DNA from: Streptomyces humidus
GTDB lineage: Bacteria; Actinomycetota; Actinomycetes; Streptomycetales; Streptomycetaceae
NCBI RefSeq assembly: GCF_014649655.1
Contig: NZ_BMTL01000006.1
Coordinates: forward strand, 62,001-126,000
Reading direction: 5' to 3'
Length of the DNA: 64,000 nt
Made by a program: the position numbers and the translations under genes. Shown here in pieces: positions 8,134 to 16,231 of this stretch. Under the pieces are notes generated by a model. That model saw only the letters and a list, made by a program, of their open reading frames with translations, was not told where the DNA came from and did not search any database. Within the stretch, counting starts at the first letter, position 1; the number at the start of each line of letters is the position of its first letter.

Positions 8134-9926
8134 TTGTTCGCCTCCAGCGTCGTGAGGGCCGCGCGGGCGTGACGGGCCCCCGGCGGCGAGAACCCGGGGT
8201 TCAGCTTCAGGGCGGCGGCCAGGTGGGCACGGGCCTCGGCGGGGTGGCCTGTGGCCTGCTCGATCACGCCGCGGTGGTAGAGGAAGGCCGCGTTGCGGTA
8301 GCCGGTGGCCGTGGCCTGCCGGGCGTAGGGGAGGGCCTCGGCGTCCTTGCCGTTGACGTGCAGGGCCCAGGCCAGGGCGTCCGCCGTGTGCACGGTGTGC
8401 CGGCGGGACCAGTCGTCGCGGGCCGCGCGCAGGGCCGTCGCCCGGTCGCCGTGGTCGGCGGCGGCGAGCGCGGTGTCCAGGTCGGCGTTGACGCCGTTGG
8501 CGCGGGCGATCGCCGTCCACGCGTCGACGAGCGCGTACTGCTCCGCTGCCTTCTCCTTGTCACCCGCGCCGCCCCGGGCCTCGTACAGCTCGCCGAGTTC
8601 CACCAGCGGTCCGGGGAGCGGATAGCGGGCGACGATCAGCTCCAACCCCTTGAGGGCCTGAGCCGATTGTCCGCTCGCTGCCTGGGCGCGGGCACGGCCC
8701 TCCAACGCGGGGAGGTAGTTCTCGTCGGCGGCGAGGGCGCGGGCGTAGTGGGTGAGGGCGTCGGCGTAGTCGCCCTGGTTCCAGGCGAGTTGGCCGAGCT
8801 GGGCGGCGACGTAGGCGATGTCGCCGGGCGAGGTGGACGCGGCGAGCGCCCGGTCCAGGACCCGGCGGGCGGTGGCGACGTCGCCGCGCAGCTCGTGGAC
8901 GTAGGCGTAGCGGGTGAACACCGGCACCCCGGGCCGCCGTTGGTCCGCGACCTGTACGGCCGCCTCGGCGTCGTCGTAGCGGCCCAGCTCGACGAGGGCG
9001 TCGACACGGGAGCACAGGGCGCGTTCGTTGTAGGGGTTCTGCTTCAGGGCCAGGTCGGCCAGGGCCAGGGCGTTCGCGAAGTCGTGCCGCGCGGCGGCGA
9101 GGGCGGCCCGGCCTGCCAGGGCCTGGTCGTTGTCGGAGCGCAGGGAGAGGGAACGCTTCAGGGCCTGCTCGGCCTGCGGGTACCGGGAGGGGTCTCCCTT
9201 GGTACGGGCCTGCTCGACGTAGGCCAGCCCGAGGGTGGCCCAGCCGCCGAAGTCCTTCGGCTGGGCTCGCAGATGGGCCTGCAGGGCCGTGATGCTCGCG
9301 TCGAGGTCGCCGCTGGCGAGCAGGCCGGGGGACACCGCCGCGGCGGTCGTCACGGGCATGTCCCGTCCGTCGCGCGCCGCGCCGACCGCGATCGCTCCGG
9401 CGGTCAGCGCCACGGCCAGCATGGCCGCGCAGGCGGTGAGCTGGGCGGCCCGCCAGCGGCGGCCCGCGGCCCCTGCCCGCCGCACGGCCGCGACACGTTC
9501 GTCGGCGCCGGCCCCGGCCGTGTCGCGCTCATCCGCGGCCGCGTTCTGGTCCGCGCCCGCGTCCGCTCCGACCACGTCGTCACGGGCGTCGCCGCCGCCC
9601 GCGCCGGCTGCGACGTCGGATGCGTCCCCGACGAGCGGGCCGGCACCGGGTTCGGCACCGGCCTCCGAGCCGGCTGGACCCTCGACGTCCGTGTCCGCGT
9701 CCGCGCGGTTCTGCGCATCGGTGGTCCCGGCGTTCGGACCGGAAGCGCTCTTTGGAGCGGAGGGGGGCTCGGGCGCCGCGGCGGTGGCCGGCGCCGGCTG
9801 TCCTTGGTCCGAGACCTGCGTGCCGGAGGCCGGTTCGCCGGAGACCGGCCTGCCGGTGACCGGTGCCGGTCGGGCAGAGGCCGGTCGGGTGCGCTCCGGT
9901 TCGCCGTCGTTCGTCCGCGGGGACAT
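8130..9926 (-). CDS. Tetratricopeptide-repeat membrane protein
   Basis: 598 residues if the ATG at 9926 is used. The first 130 residues are Pro/Ala/Gly/Glu-rich and disordered, so the true start may be internal. One membrane span follows (LTACAAMLAVALTAGAIAVGAA, about residue 170), then at least ten TPR-like helical pairs to the C-terminus, e.g. FGGWATLGLAYVEQARTKG, YAEALTHYARALAADENYLP-type repeats and HRGVIEQATGHPAEARAHL. The TPR array would lie outside the membrane if the protein is N-in. It is coupled by a 4-bp overlap to the NicO gene and lies just downstream of the DUF4331 gene, suggesting a three-protein surface assembly. Confidence 0.82.
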   Translation of the reverse strand: MSPRTNDGEPERTRPASARPAPVTGRPVSGEPASGTQVSDQGQPAPATAAAPEPPSAPKSASGPNAGTTDAQNRADADTDVEGPAGSEAGAEPGAGPLVGDASDVAAGAGGGDARDDVVGADAGADQNAAADERDTAGAGADERVAAVRRAGAAGRRWRAAQLTACAAMLAVALTAGAIAVGAARDGRDMPVTTAAAVSPGLLASGDLDASITALQAHLRAQPKDFGGWATLGLAYVEQARTKGDPSRYPQAEQALKRSLSLRSDNDQALAGRAALAAARHDFANALALADLALKQNPYNERALCSRVDALVELGRYDDAEAAVQVADQRRPGVPVFTRYAYVHELRGDVATARRVLDRALAASTSPGDIAYVAAQLGQLAWNQGDYADALTHYARALAADENYLPALEGRARAQAASGQSAQALKGLELIVARYPLPGPLVELGELYEARGGAGDKEKAAEQYALVDAWTAIARANGVNADLDTALAAADHGDRATALRAARDDWSRRHTVHTADALAWALHVNGKDAEALPYARQATATGYRNAAFLYHRGVIEQATGHPAEARAHLAAALKLNPGFSPPGARHARAALTTLEANK

Positions 9927-9974
9927 GCCCTCTCCTAGGTCGCCTGGGGTGGTTCCGCCTGCTCGTACGGGGGC

Positions 9975-10016
9975 GGCGCGGCCCGCGCCGTGGGGGATGA
10001 ATACGCGGGCCGCGCC
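9975..10016. terminator. GC-rich inverted repeat between DUF4331 and TPR genes
   Basis: GGCGCGGCCCGCG (9975-9987) and CGCGGGCCGCGCC (10004-10016) form a perfect 13-bp stem with a 16-nt loop. It is the second of two tandem hairpins after the DUF4331 gene on the minus strand and may attenuate read-through into the TPR gene. Confidence 0.5.
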
Positions 10017-10029
10017 AGTCGGTGGGGCA

Positions 10030-10060
10030 GGGCCGGGGAGTGCAGGATTCTCCCCGGCCC
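10030..10060 (-). terminator. Hairpin terminator after DUF4331 gene
   Basis: GGGCCGGGGAG (10030-10040) pairs perfectly with CTCCCCGGCCC (10050-10060) around a 9-nt loop, 17 bp downstream of the DUF4331 stop codon. It probably terminates most DUF4331 transcripts and leaves a smaller share for the downstream TPR-NicO pair. Confidence 0.6.
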
Positions 10061-10076
10061 GCTCAGGGGCGAGGGC

Positions 10077-11582
10077 CTAGTAGGCCCGTCGCCGGCCCCG
10101 CCACCACATCAGGCCGCCGCCGATGAGGAGGATGCCCGCAGCGCCGGCGCCCGCGGAGGACGCGATCAGCGCGGTGTTGTCGTCCGTGCCCGTGAGGGCG
10201 TCACCGAGCTGGCTGCGGACGGCGGCGTTCTTGGCGCTCGAACCGCGCGAGCCCTCGGTGGGCAGAGCGACGTAGGGGAAGGACTTCTCGAAGTTCTTGT
10301 CGTTCTTGTCGACCGCGTCGCCCAGGTCGTTCTTGGAGCCGACCAGCTCGCCCTCGACGACCTGCAGCGAGGCGTCGATCACGTCGTCGGTGAGGCGACG
10401 GCCGTTCGGGAAGCCCGCGTTGTCGCCGTCGAGCACGCCCAGCCGCTTGGGGTGCATGCTCGGCTTGATCGAGGTGTTGAGGCGCAGCTCCTCCGAAGGC
10501 GTCACGTACGGAGGCTGGTTGAGGCCCTTGACGCCCTTGAGGAACACGTCGACGAGGTCGTTGCGCGGCTCGGCCGGCGCCTTGATCTTGTAGATCGCCT
10601 CGATGAGCTTGGGCAGCTCCGGGTTGGTGACGTTCTTCAGGAACTGGCCGTCGTCCTTGGGCTGGGACGCGTTGAACTTGTCCTTGTCCTTGATCGGGTT
10701 GACGACCTCGTTGACCAGCGGGCTGCCCAGGCGCGACACCTGCGTGTAGTAGCCCTGGGCGTTCTCGCGCTGGGTGGTCGACCAGATGCCGACGATCGGC
10801 TGGTGCTTCGCCTCGGTGATCATGTCGCTCGGGACCTGCAGCGCGATCGAGTTGACGTTGTAGCCCTTGAGCGTGTCGTTGCCGACCTCGGACAGGTCGC
10901 CGCCGTACAGCAGGTCGAAGACGCGCAGGTCGAGGAAGAACGGGTCGTCGGCCTGGCCGGCGAAGGTCTTGGCGCCGTTGGGAAGCTTGTAGATCGCCTG
11001 GTCGCGCAGCTTCTTGTAGTTCGGCATCGACGCCTTGCCCACGTTCGACGGCGCCACCGGCACGTCGTCCGCGATCTTCGTCTTGTGCTCGACCTTCCCC
11101 TTCTTCAGCTTGAGCAGCTCGAGGTCGTACGTCTGCGTCACGTTCAGGTCGGGGTCGTACAGACTGTCGACGGCGCCGGTGTTGTAGAGGAACGTCTTCT
11201 TGTTCTTCGTGTGCGTCTTGAACGTGTACCGGAAGGTCAGATCCTCCTTCGCGTCGCCGTTGTTGTCGATGTGCAGGTCGTACTGGGCGTCCTCGGCGAA
11301 CGGGAAGAAGTTCGGGCCGCCCGCGGGCTCCTCGAACGGGATCCAGTTCGCGACGATCGTCGTCGTGTCCGGATGGTCCGGGCTGACGAAGGCGTACACG
11401 TCGGTGTTGTCGTACTGCGGGGTGCCCGAGATGAGAGGAGCCTCACGGTGGCTGGAGGCGTAGGCGGCCCCCGGGGCCAGCGCGGCGGCGCCGGCGGCTG
11501 CGAGCCCCCCGGCGGCCAACGCACCGCATATGAGGGTCGCCACGCTCCTGCGTCCGTTGCCGTTCCTGGAGAAAGCTGTCAT
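10077..11582 (-). CDS. DUF4331 secreted, membrane-anchored protein
   Basis: 501 residues. A long signal peptide (NGNGRRSVATLICGALAAGG through GAAYASSH) precedes the DUF4331 hallmark start SSHREAPLISGTPQYDNTDVY. The body keeps family motifs such as NWIPFEEPAGGPNFFPF, DPFFLDLRVFDLLYGG, NVNSIALQVPSDMI and GFPNGRRLTDDVID. It ends with a membrane span and basic tail (AGAAGILLIGGGLMWWRGRRR), so it is displayed on the cell surface. The gene is unusually Lys-rich and slightly lower in GC than its neighbours. Function of DUF4331 is unknown. A candidate SigK-type promoter lies about 40 bp upstream, and the divergent sigK-rskA pair makes it the probable main target of that sigma factor. Confidence 0.9.
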   Translation of the reverse strand: MTAFSRNGNGRRSVATLICGALAAGGLAAAGAAALAPGAAYASSHREAPLISGTPQYDNTDVYAFVSPDHPDTTTIVANWIPFEEPAGGPNFFPFAEDAQYDLHIDNNGDAKEDLTFRYTFKTHTKNKKTFLYNTGAVDSLYDPDLNVTQTYDLELLKLKKGKVEHKTKIADDVPVAPSNVGKASMPNYKKLRDQAIYKLPNGAKTFAGQADDPFFLDLRVFDLLYGGDLSEVGNDTLKGYNVNSIALQVPSDMITEAKHQPIVGIWSTTQRENAQGYYTQVSRLGSPLVNEVVNPIKDKDKFNASQPKDDGQFLKNVTNPELPKLIEAIYKIKAPAEPRNDLVDVFLKGVKGLNQPPYVTPSEELRLNTSIKPSMHPKRLGVLDGDNAGFPNGRRLTDDVIDASLQVVEGELVGSKNDLGDAVDKNDKNFEKSFPYVALPTEGSRGSSAKNAAVRSQLGDALTGTDDNTALIASSAGAGAAGILLIGGGLMWWRGRRRAY

Positions 11583-11621
11583 GCCGTCCGTCCTCTGTGC
11601 CAAGTTGCCTGACGGACAGTG

Positions 11622-11649
11622 ATACGGAACGGAGGGCGGGTTCGGATTG
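11622..11649 (-). promoter_or_regulatory. Candidate SigK-type ECF promoter for DUF4331 gene
   Basis: Read on the minus strand: -35 CAATCC (complement of 11644-11649), a 16-bp spacer, and -10 CCGTAT (complement of 11622-11627), placing the start of transcription about 33 nt before the ATG. The mycobacterial SigK consensus is recalled as CCATCC-N16/17-CCGAAT, so each hexamer differs at one position. A SigK-like gene is divergently transcribed next to it. Confidence 0.5.
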
Positions 11650-11793
11650 GTCCGGAGCGAAAAACTTTTTCTTTCCTGCTCACCCGCGTTTTCGCCGCTC
11701 CGATCCGTACCCATCCACCGGAGGTGTGTTCGTTTGCGGATGCCTGGTGTGACGGGGCGGCCCGGATGCGGCGGTCGCAGAGAGGGGAGCGGC

Positions 11794-12336
11794 ATGGAGG
11801 CGGACGAGCTTCTGGTGCTCGTGGCAGGGGGCGACCAGCGGGCGTTCGAACGGCTCTACGCCCTCGTCTCCGGGCCGGTGTTCGGGCTCGTGCGCCGGGT
11901 CGTCCGGGATCCCGCGCAGTCGGAGGAGGTCGCCCAGGAGGTGCTCCTGGAGGCCTGGCGCTCCGCCGGCCGCTTCGACCCGAACCGCGGCAGCGCCCTC
12001 TCGTGGATCCTCACCCTCGCCCACCGCCGTGCCGTCGACCGGGTGCGCAGCGCCCGCGCGGCCGTCGACCGCGAGCAGCGCGAGGCCTCGCGCTACCACG
12101 ATCCCGCCTTCGACCAGGTGGCGGAGGAGGTCGAGGCGGGACTGGAGCGGCAGTTGGTCCGTCGCTGCCTGACCCGGCTGACGGCCCTTCAGCGGCAGTC
12201 CGTCACCCTCGCCTACTACGACGGCTACACGTACCGTGAGGTGGCCGACCGGCTCTCGCTGCCCCTGGGCACGGTGAAGACACGGATGCGCGACGGGCTC
12301 ACGCGGCTGCGCGACTGCCTGGGAGGCGCCGCATGA
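11794..12336 (+). CDS. sigK: ECF RNA polymerase sigma factor, SigK-like
   Basis: 180 residues with sigma-70 region 2 (FERLYALVSGPVFGLVRRVV through ALSWILTLAHRRAVDRVR) and region 4 (LTALQRQSVTLAYYDGYTYREV followed by LPLGTVKTRMRDGLTRLR). The length, the region 2 sequence and the RskA-type partner place it with the SigK group of ECF factors. The ATG at 11794 is preceded by AGAGGGGAG. The stop overlaps the anti-sigma start as ATGA, so the two proteins are made in step. It probably directs transcription of its own operon and of the divergent DUF4331 gene. Confidence 0.9.
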   Translation: MEADELLVLVAGGDQRAFERLYALVSGPVFGLVRRVVRDPAQSEEVAQEVLLEAWRSAGRFDPNRGSALSWILTLAHRRAVDRVRSARAAVDREQREASRYHDPAFDQVAEEVEAGLERQLVRRCLTRLTALQRQSVTLAYYDGYTYREVADRLSLPLGTVKTRMRDGLTRLRDCLGGAA

Positions 12337-13151
12337 GTCTGTTCGGCCTGTTCCGCCGCGGGGACCTGCACTCGCTGGCCGCCCCCTACGCGCTCGACGC
12401 CCTCGACGCCGACGAGCGCCGCCGCTTCGAACGGCACCTCAGCGGCTGTGACCGCTGCGCCGCCGAGGTGCGGGCGATGACCGAGGACGCCGTCCGGCTG
12501 GCCTGGTCGACGGCCGCCCCGCCGCCGGCCGCGATGCGCGAGCGGGTGCTGGCCGCCGTGCAGAGAACCCCGCAGGAGACGTCGCGTGCGCCGGTGCGGG
12601 ACCGTTCACCCCAACTGCCCCCGCACGTCTGGGGCACGCAGCCGCCGCCCAGACGCTCCCATGCGCCCCGCGCGCGCCGCCCGCTGTTCGTGCCGCTGGC
12701 GACGGCCACCGCCGCCGCGGCCCTCGTGGTCGCCTCCCTCTTCGCCGTCCAGGCCGGACGAGCCCAGGACCGACTGGCCGCCGAGCGCGCCCAGGCACGT
12801 GAGATCGCCCACGTTCTCGCAGCTCCGGACGCGCGGGCGGGCAACGGGAAGGCCGCCGAGGGCGGCAACATCGGAGTGATCGCCTCCGCTTCGGAGGGGC
12901 AGGCGATCGTCACCTTGAGCGGATACGACGCGCTGCCCGCCGGGCGGGTGCATCAGCTGTGGCTCATGCGCCCGGACGCGCAACCGCGCTCCCTCGGCCT
13001 CCTCGCGGGTGACACGCCCCTGGTCGCCACCGGTCTCGACAAGGCGGCGACGTCACTCGCTGTGACCGTCGAGCCGGCCGGGGGATCGCGGCAGCCCACT
13101 ACACAGCCGGTTGTCCAACTCACCCTGAAATCGGTCGGATTCGGAGAGTGA
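12333..13151 (+). CDS. rskA: Anti-sigma factor, RskA family
   Basis: 272 residues. The N-terminus has a zinc-binding anti-sigma motif, HLSGCDRCAAEV, preceded by YALDALDADERRRFERHL, typical of ZAS domains. One membrane span (PLFVPLATATAAAALVVASLFAV, about residue 120) leads to an extracytoplasmic RskA C-terminal domain containing QAIVTLSGYDALPAGRVHQLW and SLAVTVEPAGGSRQP. RskA proteins hold the cognate sigma at the membrane and release it after regulated proteolysis; SigK systems in mycobacteria respond to redox state of the sigma factor. The overlap with sigK supports a one-to-one pairing. Confidence 0.92.
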   Translation: MSLFGLFRRGDLHSLAAPYALDALDADERRRFERHLSGCDRCAAEVRAMTEDAVRLAWSTAAPPPAAMRERVLAAVQRTPQETSRAPVRDRSPQLPPHVWGTQPPPRRSHAPRARRPLFVPLATATAAAALVVASLFAVQAGRAQDRLAAERAQAREIAHVLAAPDARAGNGKAAEGGNIGVIASASEGQAIVTLSGYDALPAGRVHQLWLMRPDAQPRSLGLLAGDTPLVATGLDKAATSLAVTVEPAGGSRQPTTQPVVQLTLKSVGFGE

Positions 13152-13276
13152 TCGGGGAGGCTTCGTCAACCCCCTTACGGGGAAGGTGAATCACGTGAGC
13201 TCGATACACGTGTGCCGCGACGGGGCGATAGGGTTACCCTGCCCGGGCCGGGTGACTCGTACGGGTGGGGAGTGAC

Positions 13277-13558
13277 ATGGAACAGATAACGATGCAGAGC
13301 AGGGCGCGGGTTCCTGCGATCACCTGCGGGAGCAGCGCGACCAGTTCGCGCCTCGACCGCCATCTCTCGGTGCTGGCGGGTCCCGCCATACCGCAGCGGG
13401 AGACGCTCGAGGCGACCTCGCTCATGCGGGAGCTGACCGCGCGTGAGCCCGTGCGCGACCACGGTTCCAGGACGACCCGGGCCCGGGTCAGCCGCGTCTC
13501 GCTCTTCGCGCCCCTGCGTCGACTGCGCCGCTCCCTGTTCGGCGGCAACAAGCACTGA
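13277..13558 (+). CDS. Small conserved Streptomyces protein, function unknown
   Basis: A 93-residue basic protein (MEQITMQSRARVPAITCGSS) with an Arg-rich C-terminus (FAPLRRLRRSLFGGNKH). I recall close relatives starting MEQITM in many Streptomyces genomes, always short and uncharacterised. There is one Cys, no signal peptide and no membrane span. The frame is open 12 bp upstream, but MEQITM matches remembered homologues. It follows rskA after a 125-bp gap and is convergent with the CoA-transferase gene, so it has its own promoter. The function is unknown. Confidence 0.7.
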   Translation: MEQITMQSRARVPAITCGSSATSSRLDRHLSVLAGPAIPQRETLEATSLMRELTAREPVRDHGSRTTRARVSRVSLFAPLRRLRRSLFGGNKH

Positions 13559-13602
13559 CCGGCCGGCACGTCGTCATGTACTGAAGTCCTGAAGTCCCGT
13601 GC

Positions 13603-14853
13603 TCAGGCGGCCACACCGTCCCGGCGCAGCGCTGCGATCTCCTCGTCCGTCATCCCCACGGCACGAAGCAGCGTTTCGGTGTGCTCCCCGAGCGCGGGCA
13701 CGTCCCCCATCCGTGCCTCCGCCCCGCCCGGCAGCGTGATCGGGGGCAGCAGCGCCCGCAGCGGTCCCACCGGCGTCCCCACCTCCCGCCAGCGCTCACG
13801 GGTCGCGAGCTGCGGATGCTCCGCCACCTCGTGCAGATCCCGCAGGCGCGCGCACGCGATGCCCGCGCCCTCCAGCCGCGCCAGCGCCTCGTCCGTGCTC
13901 AGCGCGCCCAGCGCCTCTGCCACCAGGGCGTCCGTGCGCTCCCGGTTCGTCACCCGCGCCGCGTTCGTCGCACAGGCCGGATCCGTCGCCAACGAGGGCT
14001 GTCCGAGCACCCGTTCGGCCAGCCGCCGCCACTCCCGGTCGTTCTGCACCGACAGCAGGACCCGTCCGCCGTCGGCCGTGGCGTAGGCGTCGTAGGGCGC
14101 GATCACCGCGTGTGCGAGACCGGTGCGGGCCGGGGCTGCGCCGCCGTGCATCGTGTGGTGCAGGGGGTGGCCCATCCACTCGGCGAGCGAGTCCAGCATC
14201 GACACCTCCACCGGACCGCCCCGTCCGGTCGTGCCCCGCCGCACCAGCGCGGCCAGCACGCCGGAGAAGGCGTACATGGCCGCCGCGATGTCCGCCGCCG
14301 GGATCCCCGCCTTCACCGGCTGTCCGGGCGTCCCGGTGACCGCGACCAGCCCCGCCTCGCACTGCACGAGCATGTCGTAGGCCCGCTTGCCGGCGTAGGG
14401 GCCGCTCGGTCCGTACCCGGAGACGTCCACCGCGACCAGCCGCGGATGCGTCGCGCACAGGGTGGCCGCGTCCAGGCCCAGCCGGGCCGCCGCACCCTGC
14501 GCGAGGTTCTGCACGAAGACGTCCGCGCCGGCGATCAGCCGCCGTACGACGTCCAGCCCGCGCGGGTCCTTCAGGTCCAGCGCGATGGACTCCTTGCCCC
14601 GGTTGCACCACACGAAATGGGAGGCGAGGCCGCCGGCGGCGGTGTCGTAGCCGCGTGCGAAGTCGCCGCCGTCGATCCGCTCGACCTTGATCACCCGGGC
14701 GCCGAGGTCGGCGAGCTGCCGGGTCGCGAACGGCGCCGCGACGGCCTGCTCGACGGCGACGACGGTGAGCCCCTCCAGAGGCAGGGGCAGGGGCGGGGGG
14801 AAGGACAGTGGCCGGGGCGAGGGCTGAGCGGGCTGGTCCATGAGGGGGATCAT
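13603..14853 (-). CDS. Class III (CaiB/BaiF) CoA-transferase
   Basis: 416 residues with the family's first Rossmann-like block (GLTVVAVEQAVAAPFATRQLADLGARVIKVER), the RGKESIALDLKDPRGLDVVRRL stretch, an AGADVFVQNLAQGAAARLG block and the late GVPVGPLRALLPPITLPGG region. Class III enzymes move CoA between carboxylic acids through an aspartyl intermediate; in this family the Asp lies after the DVFVQN block. Substrate is not predictable. A second ATG at 14841 (MDQPAQP) is possible. It is transcribed alone; the next gene on the strand is 204 bp away. Confidence 0.88.
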   Translation of the reverse strand: MIPLMDQPAQPSPRPLSFPPPLPLPLEGLTVVAVEQAVAAPFATRQLADLGARVIKVERIDGGDFARGYDTAAGGLASHFVWCNRGKESIALDLKDPRGLDVVRRLIAGADVFVQNLAQGAAARLGLDAATLCATHPRLVAVDVSGYGPSGPYAGKRAYDMLVQCEAGLVAVTGTPGQPVKAGIPAADIAAAMYAFSGVLAALVRRGTTGRGGPVEVSMLDSLAEWMGHPLHHTMHGGAAPARTGLAHAVIAPYDAYATADGGRVLLSVQNDREWRRLAERVLGQPSLATDPACATNAARVTNRERTDALVAEALGALSTDEALARLEGAGIACARLRDLHEVAEHPQLATRERWREVGTPVGPLRALLPPITLPGGAEARMGDVPALGEHTETLLRAVGMTDEEIAALRRDGVAA

Positions 14854-15057
14854 GTCCCCTGCCCGGTCGTTCTGTCAGCCAGGGCGGCCCTCACCCCGCG
14901 CGTACCGCCGCGCGGGCGGGCCGTACGCACGGCGACCGGCGGTGCGAGAGGGCTCCTCCCCGCGCGGAACGAGGGAGGCGTCGAGGAGGCCTGCCCGCAG
15001 GGCCGTCCGCGCGCCCTGACGCCCCTGGCCGCTCCTCCCGGCGTCCGCGACCCCGTC

Positions 15058-16206
15058 TCACAACAGCGCGAACTGGCCCTCCGGGCCCTCCTCGTGATGG
15101 TCCAGCACGGTCGCCGGGCGACGCGCCGAGGCCGGGACCGGCAGTACGCCCGCCGCGCGCAGCTCCGCCGTGGTCACCGTGTCGGTCGCGTCCCACTCCG
15201 GGCGCCGGGCACGGACCTCGGCCAGCAGGGTCAGCACGGTGATCAGTTCCAGCAGCTCGGACGTCCAGGTCTGCTGCCAGGCCGCCGGGCGGATCACCGC
15301 CAGGGCGCCGGACCCGGCGCCCTGCGCCGTCCGCGCCGTGAACCACCGCTCCAGCACCCGGGCCCCGCCCGCCTCGAAGTCCCAGGCCTGAGTCGGGACG
15401 GGGGAGATCCGGCCCTCGTCCAGGTGCAGGGTCTCCTCGTCGCGGTCGTAGCGAAGGGTCACGGGGCGGGCCGGGAGCGGGGCGCGGACATAGGGCCGGC
15501 GCCCGCCGGGGAGTCTGGGCCGCTCGCCGTCGCGGCGCAGCAGCCGGAGCGCACGTCGGCCCGACTCCACCCCCTCGGCCCAGACCTCGGGGTCGCGGGT
15601 GAGCGGGACGGTGAGGTCGGGACGGACGACGGTCAGGGTCCAGGCCAGGAAGTCCACTGGATCGGGGGAGTGGCCCAGCCGACGCAGCAGGTCCGGCAGG
15701 CCCGGCGCCAGATTGGGTTCCTCGCCGCCGGGCCGCCGGTACAGGGGCCGGATCCGGCCCGGCCGCACCAGCGGGAGCAGCGAGGACACGAGGAGGGACG
15801 GCTCCGGCGTCTCCACCACGAAGACCTGCCGCTCGTCCGCCACCCGCCACAACTCCGGTCTGGCCGCGTCGATGAGGCGCTGGTCGGGGATCAGCCACTG
15901 CTCGTCGAAAGGCGCCGCCAGCACCCGCACCGGCTCCGGACAGGGGCCCGAGGCGCGGACCAGCTTCTCCGTCCCGCCGGCGAGACCGGGCAGCTGTCCG
16001 ACGGCGGAGTGCAGGGTGCGCGAGCGCGTCGGCTCGAACAGGGCCTCGCGGTCCGCGCCGTCGGCCTTCAGCAGAGCGTCCCAGCGGGCCTTCAGTGCCG
16101 CCGGGTCGGGAGCCGCCGGCCACCCCCGGCCGAGCCGTGGCGGTGCGACGGACCACGGCATCAGGTCCGCCAGCGGCGGAGCGTCGTCGGGCGTCACGCC
16201 GGGCAT
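15058..16206 (-). CDS. Orphan protein resembling type ISP restriction-enzyme specificity domain
   Basis: 382 residues with no signal peptide or membrane span. The sequence follows the C-terminal target-recognition region of LlaBIII-type (type ISP) restriction-modification enzymes: VRVLAAPFDEQWLIPDQRLI (family pattern: RPFD..W.Y...LID) then PELWRVADERQVFVVE, a DPVDFLAWTLTVV segment (family: AYIYAVLHSP) and finally WDFEAGGARVLERWFTAR (family: GGY.VL.KWLK.R). The nuclease, helicase and methyltransferase parts that make up the first 1,000 or so residues of real type ISP enzymes are absent, and no such gene is nearby. Many Streptomyces carry this gene, so it is probably a stable, repurposed domain. 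Its function is unknown. Confidence 0.7.
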   Translation of the reverse strand: MPGVTPDDAPPLADLMPWSVAPPRLGRGWPAAPDPAALKARWDALLKADGADREALFEPTRSRTLHSAVGQLPGLAGGTEKLVRASGPCPEPVRVLAAPFDEQWLIPDQRLIDAARPELWRVADERQVFVVETPEPSLLVSSLLPLVRPGRIRPLYRRPGGEEPNLAPGLPDLLRRLGHSPDPVDFLAWTLTVVRPDLTVPLTRDPEVWAEGVESGRRALRLLRRDGERPRLPGGRRPYVRAPLPARPVTLRYDRDEETLHLDEGRISPVPTQAWDFEAGGARVLERWFTARTAQGAGSGALAVIRPAAWQQTWTSELLELITVLTLLAEVRARRPEWDATDTVTTAELRAAGVLPVPASARRPATVLDHHEEGPEGQFALL

Positions 16207-16231
16207 CGTACGACGCTTCGCAGACGGCGCG

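Noticed and set aside
5059..8172. A plus-strand open frame of over 1,000 codons across the kinase and NicO genes
   Set aside because: It is the antisense shadow of two clear genes, with no domain and extreme Arg/Gly content.
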